Shown here piece by piece: positions 1 through 6,738 of a stretch of 7,001 nucleotides of DNA. The stretch is taken from NCBI GenBank assembly GCA_943328365.2, contig CALPZT020000082.1:1-7001 (forward strand), written 5' to 3'. The position numbers and the translations under genes were made by a program. The notes beneath the pieces are model-generated. The model searched no databases, was not told where the DNA came from, and was given only the letters and a program-made list of their open reading frames with translations. Within the stretch, counting starts at the first letter, position 1; the number at the start of each line of letters is the position of its first letter. This DNA is from Bifidobacterium breve (GTDB taxonomy: Bacteria > Actinomycetota > Actinomycetes > S36-B12).

Positions 1-93
1 AATTGCGGGCAGGTCGAGGCGATGACCGCGAACCTCATCTCCATCAATCGGCGATACAAGTGCCACGCCGGAGTGCGGGTCACCGACGTCTAG
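1..93 (+). CDS. C-terminal end of an unidentified protein (partial)
   Basis: Frame 1 is open from the window edge to a TAG stop at 91-93, giving 30 residues that end in RRYKCHAGVRVTDV. Almost every codon ends in G or C, as expected for real coding sequence in this genome, and the stop lies 24 bp before the convergent panB stop, the usual tight spacing here. The fragment contains two cysteines (residues 2 and 21 of the visible part) and a basic patch (RRYK). It has no recognisable domain, membrane segment or catalytic motif, and I cannot name the protein. The overlapping open frame that starts with ATG at position 3 is in a different frame, runs into panB antisense and looks like a shadow. Confidence 0.55.
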   Translation, partial: NCGQVEAMTANLISINRRYKCHAGVRVTDV

Positions 94-102
94 TCGAGGA
101 GC

Positions 103-141
103 GCCCAGGAGCGCGAGTTAGGCGTACGCGTGCTCCTGGGC
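103..141. terminator. Candidate bidirectional terminator hairpin at the panB 3' end
   Basis: GCCCAGGAGC at 103-112 and GCTCCTGGGC at 132-141 are perfect 10-bp inverted repeats. In a + strand transcript the stem can extend inward to 115/129 through one G-U pair, leaving a 13-nt loop. It sits exactly where two convergent genes meet and covers the panB stop codon, so part of the stem is panB coding sequence (codons Ala-Gln-Glu-His). There is no U-tract on either side. Many actinobacterial terminators lack one, so the hairpin is plausible as a transcription stop or RNA 3' end but is unproven. Confidence 0.5.
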
Positions 142-963
142 CGGGTAGGTACCTGAAGCGACGTCGGCTGCCCATGACCCGACAGCCTCGGACATGGTCG
201 ATCTGAGATCGGCGTAGCGCTTGACGAAGCGCGGCGCGGGGCCATCCGTGAGGCCGCATAGGTCTTGCCACACGATGACCTGGGCATCGGTGCCCCGCCC
301 GGCGCCGATACCGATCGTCGGGATGGTGAGCATGTCGCTCACTCGAGCCGCAAGATCGGCCGGCACGACCTCGAGGACGATCGCTGCCGCACCTGCCGCC
401 TCCATGGCCTTGGCGTCGCGAATGAGCATGTCGCCGCTCTCGCCCCGGCCCTGCACTCGGTAGCCGCCGAAGAGGTTGACCGACTGCGGGGTGAGTCCGA
501 GGTGACCGATGACCGGAACGCCGGCTGCCGCGAGTGCCTCGACCTGAGGAAGAACGAAGGACCCGCCCTCGAGCTTGACTGCGTGAGCGCCCCCGTCTTT
601 CATGAAGATCGCGGCGGTGTGAAGAGCCTGCGCCACAGACTCCTGGTAGGAGCCGAAGGGCAGGTCGGCGATGACGACGGCCCGCTTCGACCCGCGCACG
701 ACAGCTCGGACGAGCGGTACCAATTCCTCGACTGTGACAGGCAGGGTGCTGTCGTGACCGTAGACGACCATCGCGGCCGAATCGCCGACGAGAAGGGCCG
801 GTACTCCGGCTTCGTCGAAGATGCCAGCGGTCATCGCGTCATACGCGGTGATCATCGGCCAGCGCTCGCCGCGGAGGGTGGCCTGCGCAAGGTCACGCAT
901 GGTCACACGTCGTCCGACGGCAGCGCCGTAGAAGGTGTCTGGGCGATCAGGAACGTCAGGCAT
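118..963 (-). CDS. panB: 3-methyl-2-oxobutanoate hydroxymethyltransferase (ketopantoate hydroxymethyltransferase)
   Basis: PanB transfers a hydroxymethyl group from 5,10-methylenetetrahydrofolate to 2-oxoisovalerate, giving ketopantoate, the first committed step of pantothenate and CoA synthesis. It is a cytoplasmic Mg-dependent TIM-barrel enzyme. The 281-residue product has the expected length and family signatures in order: VGDS with Asp61, GHDSTLPVT (69-77), DLPFGSY with Asp100, KLEGG with Glu132, GHLGLTPQSVNLFGGYRVQGR at 153-173, LEVVP with Glu198 and TIGIGAG (216-222). By family knowledge Asp61 and Asp100 bind Mg and Glu198 is the catalytic glutamate. The frame is open 53 codons further upstream, but that stretch runs over the divergent gene. 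The ATG at 963 gives a normal PanB N-terminus and is preceded by GGAG at a 6-nt spacing. It is transcribed alone here; panC and panD are not in the window. Confidence 0.97.
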   Translation of the reverse strand: MPDVPDRPDTFYGAAVGRRVTMRDLAQATLRGERWPMITAYDAMTAGIFDEAGVPALLVGDSAAMVVYGHDSTLPVTVEELVPLVRAVVRGSKRAVVIADLPFGSYQESVAQALHTAAIFMKDGGAHAVKLEGGSFVLPQVEALAAAGVPVIGHLGLTPQSVNLFGGYRVQGRGESGDMLIRDAKAMEAAGAAAIVLEVVPADLAARVSDMLTIPTIGIGAGRGTDAQVIVWQDLCGLTDGPAPRFVKRYADLRSTMSEAVGSWAADVASGTYPAQEHAYA

Positions 964-1079
964 GGTCAACTCCGATCTCGAGGCTCCCTGGCGGAGTCCC
1001 CGGACGCTGTCAATGATGCCACGTAGGAACCCAAAAGGGGAGGGTTTACCGTTGGCATTTCCGCGACGAGGGGCAGCAC
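964..1079. promoter_or_regulatory. Divergent promoter region between panB and the MFS exporter gene
   Basis: This 116-bp spacer must hold both start signals. On the minus strand a perfect TTGACA (1013-1008) could be a panB -35 element, but the hexamer 17 bases downstream (CAGGGA) is a poor -10. On the plus strand GAGGGG at 1068-1073 is a good ribosome binding site six bases before the exporter ATG. I found no convincing -10 for the exporter. AACCC (1028-1032) and GGGTT (1042-1046) form a small inverted repeat around AAAAGGGGA, with imperfect outward extension. It could be an operator for a local regulator, but it is short. Confidence 0.4.
970..973 (-). promoter_or_regulatory. Ribosome binding site that fixes the panB start
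   Basis: On the minus strand GGAG (970-973) lies six bases before the ATG at 963-961. This supports the short start over the longer open frame that extends to 1122. Confidence 0.6.
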
Positions 1080-2792
1080 ATGGATGACACACGCTGGATG
1101 ACATCTGGCGAAGGCCATCCACGCCGCTGGGCTATCCTCGGGGTCCTCGTGGTGAGCCTGCTCATCGTTGTCCTTGACAACACGGTCCTGAACATCGCGC
1201 TTCCGACGATCCAGCATGATCTCGGTGCGACGCAGGGTGAACTCGTCTGGGCCGTCGACTCGTACATCCTCGTGTTCGCCTCGCTGCTCTTCACCTGGGG
1301 CGTGATCGGAGACCGAGTCGGTCGCAAGAAGGTCCTGCTCATCGGCCTGAGCATCTTCGGTGCAGCCTCGGCCATTTGTGCGTTCTCAGAGTCCGCCGGA
1401 ATGCTCATCGGCTTTCGAGCCGTCATGGGGGTCGGTGGGGCCGCGGTCCTTCCAACAACGCTTGCGATCATCACCGTCGTGTTCCCGCCGCACGAGCGGG
1501 GCAAGGCGATCGGCGCATGGGCTGGAGCCGTCGGTGCGGCTGTCGCGCTCGGGCCCGTCCTCGGTGGGCTGCTGCTTGAGCATCCGCAGTGGTCGAGTTG
1601 GCTCACCCGCAACGACTGGGGCTCGGTCTTCCTCATCAACGTGCCGATCGTCATCATCGGCATCATCGCGATCATTCGCGTCGTGCCCGAGACGAGAAAT
1701 CCGCAGCCGCGGCGGCTCGATGTCCCTGGCCTCGTCATCTCGGTCGCGGGTCTTGTCCTCCTGATCTACGGGATCATCCACGCCTCGGAGACGAAGGAGT
1801 GGCTCGCTGCATCGGTGCTCGTTCCGATCATCGCCGGCATTCTCGTCATCACGCTATTCCTCGTCCTCGAGGCGCGCAGCGATCACTCGAGTTTCGATGT
1901 CTCGCTCTTCCGCAATCGCGGCTATGCGGTGAGCCTCGTCGCAGTGAGCCTTTCCTTCTTTGCTCTCTCTGGCATCACGTTCTCACTCCCGTTCTACCTG
2001 CAGATCCTGCGCGGCTACAGCACGCTGATTGCGGGGCTGTGCTTCGTTCCCTTCGCTGTCGGCCAGCTGCTCGCCGCACCGCGCAGCGCGAAAATGGTGT
2101 CGAAGTTCGGCTACCGCGCAGTCATGACGACCGGCCTCGTTCTCGTCACGCTCTCGCTCCTCGGTCTAGCCCGGCTTCAACTCGATAGCCCCCTGTGGTT
2201 CCTGCTGCTCGTGTTCTTCGTCTTCGGCTTCGGCATGGGCAACGTCATCGCCCCCGGGTCGACGGTGATGCAGAATGTGCTCCCGCTCGCGCGGGTGGGC
2301 GCCGGGTCGGCAGTGCAGAACACCGTCCGTCAGGTGTTCGGGGCTCTCGGGGTCGCGATCATCGGCACGATTCTCGCAACGCAATACGCAGCCAACGTGG
2401 CACCAGTGCTCGACGACCTGCCCGCTGGTGTCCCGGCAGACGTCAAGGATGCGGCAGGCGAATCGATCATCGCAACGGTGGCGGTGCTCGGTGAGGTCGG
2501 CGATGCAGGGCTCCCTGCGTCCGCACTCGCCCAGGCTCAGGCGGGGGCGTTCGAGGCCTTCCTCAGCGCCTCGCACGTGACGTCGCTCATCTCGATGACG
2601 ATCGTGGCAATTGCAGCGATCATCGTCGGCTTTCTGCTGCCGTACATCAGCCCACCCACGAAGCCGATGGAACGCGGTGTCGCTCCGGTGCCGAGCAACC
2701 CTGCCGATGAGCTCGTCATCCATGAGGCCGAGTCGTATGGCGAAGAGGTGGTTGGGGAGTACGTCGACGACGGCGGGCCGGCAAAGGAGTAG
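1080..2792 (+). CDS. DHA2-family (14-TMS) MFS drug/metabolite exporter
   Basis: This 570-residue membrane protein is a proton-driven major facilitator of the EmrB/QacA-type DHA2 family. Visible signatures are the first-helix motif LDNTVLNIALP (32-42), motif A GVIGDRVGRKK (74-84) in the loop after helix 2, the motif B region LIGFRAVMGVGG with Arg113, and the antiporter motif C GAVGAAVALGPVLGG (149-163). Many hydrophobic segments follow, consistent with 14 helices. A hydrophilic stretch at about 438-497 fits the large external loop before the last helix, and an acidic cytoplasmic tail runs from 526 to the end. The ATG at 1080 has GAGGGG six bases upstream. It is monocistronic, divergent from panB and convergent with nadE. 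DHA2 proteins export drugs, dyes or metabolites, and the substrate cannot be read from sequence. No regulator gene is adjacent. Confidence 0.92.
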   Translation: MDDTRWMTSGEGHPRRWAILGVLVVSLLIVVLDNTVLNIALPTIQHDLGATQGELVWAVDSYILVFASLLFTWGVIGDRVGRKKVLLIGLSIFGAASAICAFSESAGMLIGFRAVMGVGGAAVLPTTLAIITVVFPPHERGKAIGAWAGAVGAAVALGPVLGGLLLEHPQWSSWLTRNDWGSVFLINVPIVIIGIIAIIRVVPETRNPQPRRLDVPGLVISVAGLVLLIYGIIHASETKEWLAASVLVPIIAGILVITLFLVLEARSDHSSFDVSLFRNRGYAVSLVAVSLSFFALSGITFSLPFYLQILRGYSTLIAGLCFVPFAVGQLLAAPRSAKMVSKFGYRAVMTTGLVLVTLSLLGLARLQLDSPLWFLLLVFFVFGFGMGNVIAPGSTVMQNVLPLARVGAGSAVQNTVRQVFGALGVAIIGTILATQYAANVAPVLDDLPAGVPADVKDAAGESIIATVAVLGEVGDAGLPASALAQAQAGAFEAFLSASHVTSLISMTIVAIAAIIVGFLLPYISPPTKPMERGVAPVPSNPADELVIHEAESYGEEVVGEYVDDGGPAKE

Positions 2793-2798
2793 TTGCAG

Positions 2799-2843
2799 GT
2801 CAGCCCGCTGACTCGCGCCAGCTACGCCTGTCAGCCTGCTGAC
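2799..2843. terminator. Paired small hairpins between the convergent MFS and nadE genes
   Basis: Each copy of the direct repeat begins with GTCAGC-NN-GCTGAC, a perfect 6-bp inverted repeat with a 2-base centre (2799-2812 and 2830-2843). They lie 7 bp after the exporter stop and across the nadE stop, where a bidirectional terminator is expected. A 2-nt loop would need to open the inner pair, and there is no U-tract, so termination is only a possibility. Confidence 0.35.
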
Positions 2844-2853
2844 TCGCGCCAGC
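2799..2853. repeat. 24-bp direct repeat duplicating the nadE 3' end
   Basis: Positions 2799-2822 and 2830-2853 match at 23 of 24 bases (C versus T at 2806/2837), offset by 31 bp. The right copy encodes the last residues of NadE (GWRESAG plus stop). The left copy, outside the gene, would read SWRESAG plus stop in the same sense, so it looks like a partial tandem duplication of the gene end. Similarity stops at the repeat borders. Confidence 0.85.
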
Positions 2854-4510
2854 CGTTGGTGATCGGCAGCCGGCGATCGCGGCCGAACGCTCGCAGCGAG
2901 ATCTTCGTGCCCGGCGGGAACTGGCGCCTCTTGTACTCGGCGGCGTCGGTCATGCGCAGGACTCGCTCGACCAGGGCGCGGTCGAATCCCTCGGCGACAA
3001 GATCGGCGGCGCCCTTGTCGCCGGAGACGTAGCCCTCGAGGATCGCATCGAGCACGGCATAGTCAGGCAGCGAATCGCTGTCGACTTGCCCGGGCCGCAG
3101 CTCGGCACTTGGTGGCTTGTCAATGCTGCTGGGCGGAATCGGGGGAGTCTGGCCCCGCTCCTCGGCAATGGCATTGCGCCAGCGGGCAAGTTCCCACACG
3201 AGGACCTTCGAGACATCCTTGATCGGCCCGAAGCCGCCGGCGCTGTCGCCGTAGAGGGTCGAGTATCCGACCGAGAGCTCGCTCTTGTTCCCGGTGGTGA
3301 GCACGAGGTGACCCTCCTGGTTGGAGATGCCCATGAGGGTCATGCCGCGCACGCGCGCCTGGAGGTTCTCCTCGGCGAGGCCGGTGAGGGTGAGCGACGC
3401 GTGGAACGCCTCGACCATCGGCGCGATTGCGACCGTGCGGATGGAGAGCCCGCAGCGATCCGCGAGATCGTAGGCATCGTCCTTCGAGTGCTCCGACGAA
3501 TAGACGCTCGGCATCGAGACGCCGAACACGCGCTCCGGGCCGAGGGCATCGCAGGCGATCGCGGCGACGAGCGCCGAATCGATTCCCCCGGAGAGCCCGA
3601 GCACGACGCTCGCGAACCCGTTCTTGCGGACGTAGTCGCCCAGACCGAGGACGAGTGCGGAGTAGACCTCCTCGAGGTCCGGCATTCGGGGCGCGATGCC
3701 GGGGCGCTCGCTCAGGGCTTCCGGCGAAGGGCTGGCAGTGACGTCGATTGCACTGGCAGGCGCCGCGGACTCCGGAATCTCGAGATCGGCAACCATGAGC
3801 ACGGGCTGGAACTGCGGAGCCCGCGCGATGACCTCACCGCTCGAGTCGACGATGATGGAATCGCCGTCGAAGACCAACTCGTCCTGAGCGCCGACGAGGT
3901 TCACGTAGGCGAGCGTGCAGCCCGCCTCCTGGGCGCGCGACCGGCACAGGGCCAGGCGCGAGTCGTCCTTGCCGCGTTCATAGGGCGAGGCATTCGCGAC
4001 GAGGAGGAGTCCGGCCTGCGCCACGCGTGCCCACTCGACCGGCCCGCCCGCCTGCCAGAGGTCCTCGCAGATGGCGAGGGAGATCGTGGCCTCGCCGATG
4101 CGCAGGAACAGTGGACCGGTGCCGCTGCGGAAATACCGTGCCTCATCGAAGACACCGTAATTCGGCAGGTGGTGCTTGACGTAGGTGGCGATGACCGAGC
4201 CGCGATGGATGACGGCAAGTGCGTTGACCGGGGCGGTATCGAAGTCGAGGTAGCCGACGATGCAGATGACCTCGCCGTTGCCGTCGGCATCGATGTCGCG
4301 GGAGAGCTGATCGACCGCGGCAGCCGATGCCCGTTGGAATGACGGCCGCAGCGCGAGATCCTCGACCGGGTACCCGGTGAGCACCATCTCGGGGAACGCC
4401 GCGAGTTGGACCCCCCGTGCGGCGGCCTCCGCGACGCGGGCGCGAATCTCGCCGGCGTTCCCGGAGAGATCGCCGACCTTCGCGTTGACCTGGGCCAGGG
4501 CGATTCGCAT
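2831..4510 (-). CDS. nadE: Glutamine-dependent NAD+ synthetase
   Basis: NadE carries out the last step of NAD+ synthesis, amidating nicotinate adenine dinucleotide with ATP and with ammonia released from glutamine. The 559-residue protein has two domains. The N-terminal nitrilase-type glutaminase (about 1-270) shows the Glu-Lys-Cys triad: Glu41 in FPEMVLTGYP, Lys112 in VKHHLPNYGVFDE and Cys148 in AICEDLW. The C-terminal synthetase has the ATP-binding SGGIDS loop (307-312), MPSVYSSEHS (333-342), TGNKSELSVGYSTLYGD (406-422) and IDKPPSAELRPGQ (463-475). It belongs to the shorter glutamine-dependent class, distinct from the ammonia-only enzyme of about 275 residues and from the mycobacterial form of nearly 680. 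The ATG at 4510 gives the usual MRIALAQVN start, although no purine-rich ribosome site precedes it. An in-frame GTG at 4519 is the alternative. Confidence 0.96.
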   Translation of the reverse strand: MRIALAQVNAKVGDLSGNAGEIRARVAEAAARGVQLAAFPEMVLTGYPVEDLALRPSFQRASAAAVDQLSRDIDADGNGEVICIVGYLDFDTAPVNALAVIHRGSVIATYVKHHLPNYGVFDEARYFRSGTGPLFLRIGEATISLAICEDLWQAGGPVEWARVAQAGLLLVANASPYERGKDDSRLALCRSRAQEAGCTLAYVNLVGAQDELVFDGDSIIVDSSGEVIARAPQFQPVLMVADLEIPESAAPASAIDVTASPSPEALSERPGIAPRMPDLEEVYSALVLGLGDYVRKNGFASVVLGLSGGIDSALVAAIACDALGPERVFGVSMPSVYSSEHSKDDAYDLADRCGLSIRTVAIAPMVEAFHASLTLTGLAEENLQARVRGMTLMGISNQEGHLVLTTGNKSELSVGYSTLYGDSAGGFGPIKDVSKVLVWELARWRNAIAEERGQTPPIPPSSIDKPPSAELRPGQVDSDSLPDYAVLDAILEGYVSGDKGAADLVAEGFDRALVERVLRMTDAAEYKRRQFPPGTKISLRAFGRDRRLPITNGWRESAG

Positions 4511-4640
4511 GATGGGCACGATGTGGAGGCTACCGAATCCGAGGCCGGCATCCGCGTGCCGGTTAACCCGCTCGTAACACGCCAGGGGCCAGTATGGGAG
4601 CGTCAGCGGTCGGCAGGGCAAGGCGTCGAGAGGGTGGGCC
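4511..4640. promoter_or_regulatory. Divergent promoter region between nadE and glnA2
   Basis: This 130-bp spacer serves both genes. On the minus strand TTGCCC (4621-4616) and CATACT, 19 bases further on, form a weak promoter candidate for nadE. The spacer holds an AT-richer patch containing the palindrome GGTTAACC (4561-4568) and a GTAAC (4574-4578). Read on the minus strand this is GTTAC, six bases, then GTTAAC, which loosely resembles a GlnR-type half-site pair. For glnA2, GAGAGGG at 4628-4634 is a well-placed ribosome binding site six bases before the ATG. No strong plus-strand promoter is obvious. Confidence 0.4.
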
Positions 4641-5978
4641 ATGGACAAGCAGGCTGAATTCGTGCTCCGGACCATCGAGGAGCGGGATATCCGCTTCGTC
4701 CGCCTGTGGTTCACCGACGTCCTTGGCACATTGAAATCCGTGGCGATCGCACCCGCGGAGCTTGAGGGAGCCTTCGCCGAGGGCATCGGCTTCGACGGGT
4801 CGGCGATCGAGGGCTTCGCCCGCGTCTACGAGTCCGACATGCTCGCGAAGCCCGACCCATCGACCTTCTCGCTGCTCCCGTGGCGCAATGAGGGCCCCGG
4901 TGTTGCCCGGCTGTTCTGCGACATCCTCATGCCCGACGGCTCCCCGTCGTATGCCGATCCCAGGTTCGTCCTCCAGCGGACACTCACGAAGGCAGCCGAC
5001 CTTGGCTTCACCTTCTACACCCATCCCGAGGTGGAGTTCTACCTCTTCAAGGAGCCGCCGGCCCCAGGCCGGCAGCCGATACCGGCCGACAGCTACGGCT
5101 ACTTCGACAACACCCCGCACGGGGTCGCCCAGGACTTCCGTCGTCAGGCCATCACGATGCTCGAGCAGATGGGCATCTCGGTCGAGTTCTCCCACCACGA
5201 GGGGGGCCCGGGCCAGCAGGAGATCGACCTGCGCTACGCCGATGCGCTCACCACCGCAGACAACCTCATGACCTTCAAGCTCGTCATCCAGGAGGTTGCG
5301 CTCGAGCAGGGTCTCTTCGCGTCGTTCATGCCCAAGCCATTCCGCGATCATCCGGGAAGCGGCATGCATACGCACCTGTCGCTGTTCGAGGGCGATCGCA
5401 ACGCCTTCTTCGAGGCGGGCGCCGAATACCAGCTTTCGAAGGTCGCCCGCTCGTTTATCGCCGGCCTCATCACGCATGCGCCGGAGATCACGGCGGTCAC
5501 GAACCAGTGGGTGAACTCCTACAAGCGACTCGCGGGCGGGGCGGAGGCGCCCGCATGGGTCTGCTGGGGTCACAACAACCGGTCCGCGATGATCCGCGTG
5601 CCGATGTACAAGCCGGCGAAGGGCAACAGCACGCGCATCGAGGTGCGCTCCCTCGACAGCGCGACGAACCCCTACCTCGCCTTCGCGGTGCTCCTCGCCG
5701 CCGGGCTCAAGGGCATTGAGGAAGGGTACGAATTGCCCGCCGGTGCCGAGGATGATGTCTGGGCGCTCACGCCGTCCGAGCGCCGGGCCATGGGCATGAA
5801 GCCGCTCCCGTCCAGCCTCAATCAGGCGATCACCGCCATGGAGCGATCCGAGCTTGTCGCCGAGACCCTCGGCGAGCATGTCTTCGATTTCTTCCTGCGC
5901 AATAAGCAGGCTGAATGGGAGGAGTACCGACGCCAGGTGACGCAGTGGGAGCTGGACCGCTACCTTCCCTTGCTGTGA
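4641..5978 (+). CDS. glnA2: GlnA2-type glutamine synthetase (or gamma-glutamyl-amine ligase)
   Basis: This 445-residue type I glutamine synthetase-family enzyme condenses glutamate with ammonia using ATP. The N-terminus (ERDIRFVRLWFTDVLG, 14-29) and whole length resemble actinobacterial GlnA2. Visible motifs are FDGSAIEGFARV (51-62), Glu130 and Glu132 in HPEVEF, Glu187 and Glu194 in HHEGGPGQQE, His243 in GMHTHLS, NQWVNSYKRL (288-297), the ATP-site NRSAMIRVP (313-321) and Glu334 in RIEVRS. Where adenylylated enzymes carry NLYDLP, this protein has DDVWALT with Trp374, so it should not be a GlnE target. Arg61 matches the arginine implicated in feedback inhibition in the Bacillus enzyme. Some Streptomyces GlnA-like paralogues, including one called GlnA2, act on polyamines, so the second substrate is open. 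The ATG at 4641 has a good ribosome site. It heads a coupled run into the next two genes. Confidence 0.95.
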   Translation: MDKQAEFVLRTIEERDIRFVRLWFTDVLGTLKSVAIAPAELEGAFAEGIGFDGSAIEGFARVYESDMLAKPDPSTFSLLPWRNEGPGVARLFCDILMPDGSPSYADPRFVLQRTLTKAADLGFTFYTHPEVEFYLFKEPPAPGRQPIPADSYGYFDNTPHGVAQDFRRQAITMLEQMGISVEFSHHEGGPGQQEIDLRYADALTTADNLMTFKLVIQEVALEQGLFASFMPKPFRDHPGSGMHTHLSLFEGDRNAFFEAGAEYQLSKVARSFIAGLITHAPEITAVTNQWVNSYKRLAGGAEAPAWVCWGHNNRSAMIRVPMYKPAKGNSTRIEVRSLDSATNPYLAFAVLLAAGLKGIEEGYELPAGAEDDVWALTPSERRAMGMKPLPSSLNQAITAMERSELVAETLGEHVFDFFLRNKQAEWEEYRRQVTQWELDRYLPLL

Positions 5979-6736
5979 GCATTTCTGACCCGACCATGCA
6001 CCCGACCGTCCTCGTCGTGCAGAACGACGCGACTGATCCGCCGCTGCTCGCGGGGGAGTGGCTCGGTGAGGCAGGCCTGCGGCTGTCGGTGCTCAATGCC
6101 TGGTCAGGTGAACCAGTGCCGCACATGGTTCCTCCCGGAGTCTGCGGAATCCTCGTTCTCGGAGGCGCCCCGAATGCGCACGACGATGCCCGTGCTCCGT
6201 GGCTCGCTGATGTGCGGGCTCTCATCGCCGATGCCGTGTCGGGGGATGTCCCCGTCCTCGGCCTCTGCCTCGGCGGCCAGTTGCTCGCAGCCGCTCTCGG
6301 CGGACGCGTTGAGCTCAGCCCGGTCACGGAGGTCGGCCTTGTCTTTGTCGAGATGACTGAGGCGGGGCTCACCGATCCGCTCACCTCGCAATTGCAGGCA
6401 CCGGGCGATCGAATCCCGGCGACCCAATGGCATCAGGATCACATCACCGAACTGCCCGACGGCGCAGTCGTGCTCCTCACTAATCCGGCGTGCCGGGTGC
6501 AGGCGTTCAAAGTCGGCGGTAGCGCCTACGGACTGCAGATGCACCCTGAGGTCGATGCCGATGCGTTTGATGAGTGGTCGACCGAGCAGGACGATGCACT
6601 CGAGCGCTCTGGCCGCACAGGCGAGCAGGCGGCTGCCGAGGTCCGCGGGGCGCAGGGAGCGCTCGTGTCGGCATGGCGCCCGATGATCTTGGGCTGGGGC
6701 GCCCTGGTCTGGGCATACGCGACCGATCGGCGCTGA
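5975..6736 (+). CDS. Class I glutamine amidotransferase-like protein
   Basis: This cytoplasmic protein of 253 residues (246 from the alternative ATG at 5996) has the GMP synthase-like amidotransferase fold. Signatures are LVLGGAPNAHDD (60-71), the nucleophile elbow GLCLGGQ with Cys98, and YGLQMHPEV with His190 and Glu192, completing a Cys-His-Glu triad. No synthetase domain is attached, so it is either a stand-alone amidase or hydrolase or a subunit of an unknown partner. The GTG at 5975 overlaps the glnA2 stop as GTGA, which suggests translational coupling. The frame is also open back to 5915 inside glnA2, but that start is unlikely. Neither start has a clear ribosome site. A role in cutting gamma-glutamyl compounds made by GlnA2 is possible on context alone. 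The substrate is unknown. Confidence 0.85.
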   Translation: MSISDPTMHPTVLVVQNDATDPPLLAGEWLGEAGLRLSVLNAWSGEPVPHMVPPGVCGILVLGGAPNAHDDARAPWLADVRALIADAVSGDVPVLGLCLGGQLLAAALGGRVELSPVTEVGLVFVEMTEAGLTDPLTSQLQAPGDRIPATQWHQDHITELPDGAVVLLTNPACRVQAFKVGGSAYGLQMHPEVDADAFDEWSTEQDDALERSGRTGEQAAAEVRGAQGALVSAWRPMILGWGALVWAYATDRR

Positions 6737-6738
6737 CG

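Noticed and set aside
265..1026. A 253-codon + strand frame opposite panB
   Set aside because: It covers panB antisense and the spacer, resembles no known family and would conflict with the convincing PanB reading.
964..1122. N-terminal extension of panB to an ATG at 1122
   Set aside because: The extra 53 residues are not PanB-like and overlap the start of the divergent exporter. The ATG at 963 has a good ribosome site.
3086..4342. A 418-codon open frame antisense to nadE
   Set aside because: Long antisense frames are common in high-GC genes. Its translation is rich in Arg, Asp and Glu, with no domain, while the opposite strand encodes a full NadE with all motifs.
4511..4786. N-terminal extension of nadE to an ATG at 4786
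   Set aside because: The extra 92 residues run antisense to the glnA2 start and are unlike any NadE; the family start MRIALAQVN is at 4510.
4563..5879. A 438-codon open frame antisense to glnA2
   Set aside because: It lies almost entirely opposite glnA2, has no recognisable motif and has the low-complexity composition of a codon-bias shadow.
5915..5974. Earlier ATG for the amidotransferase at 5915, inside glnA2
   Set aside because: It would overlap conserved glnA2 codons by more than 60 bases. The GTG at 5975 or ATG at 5996 gives a normal family N-terminus.
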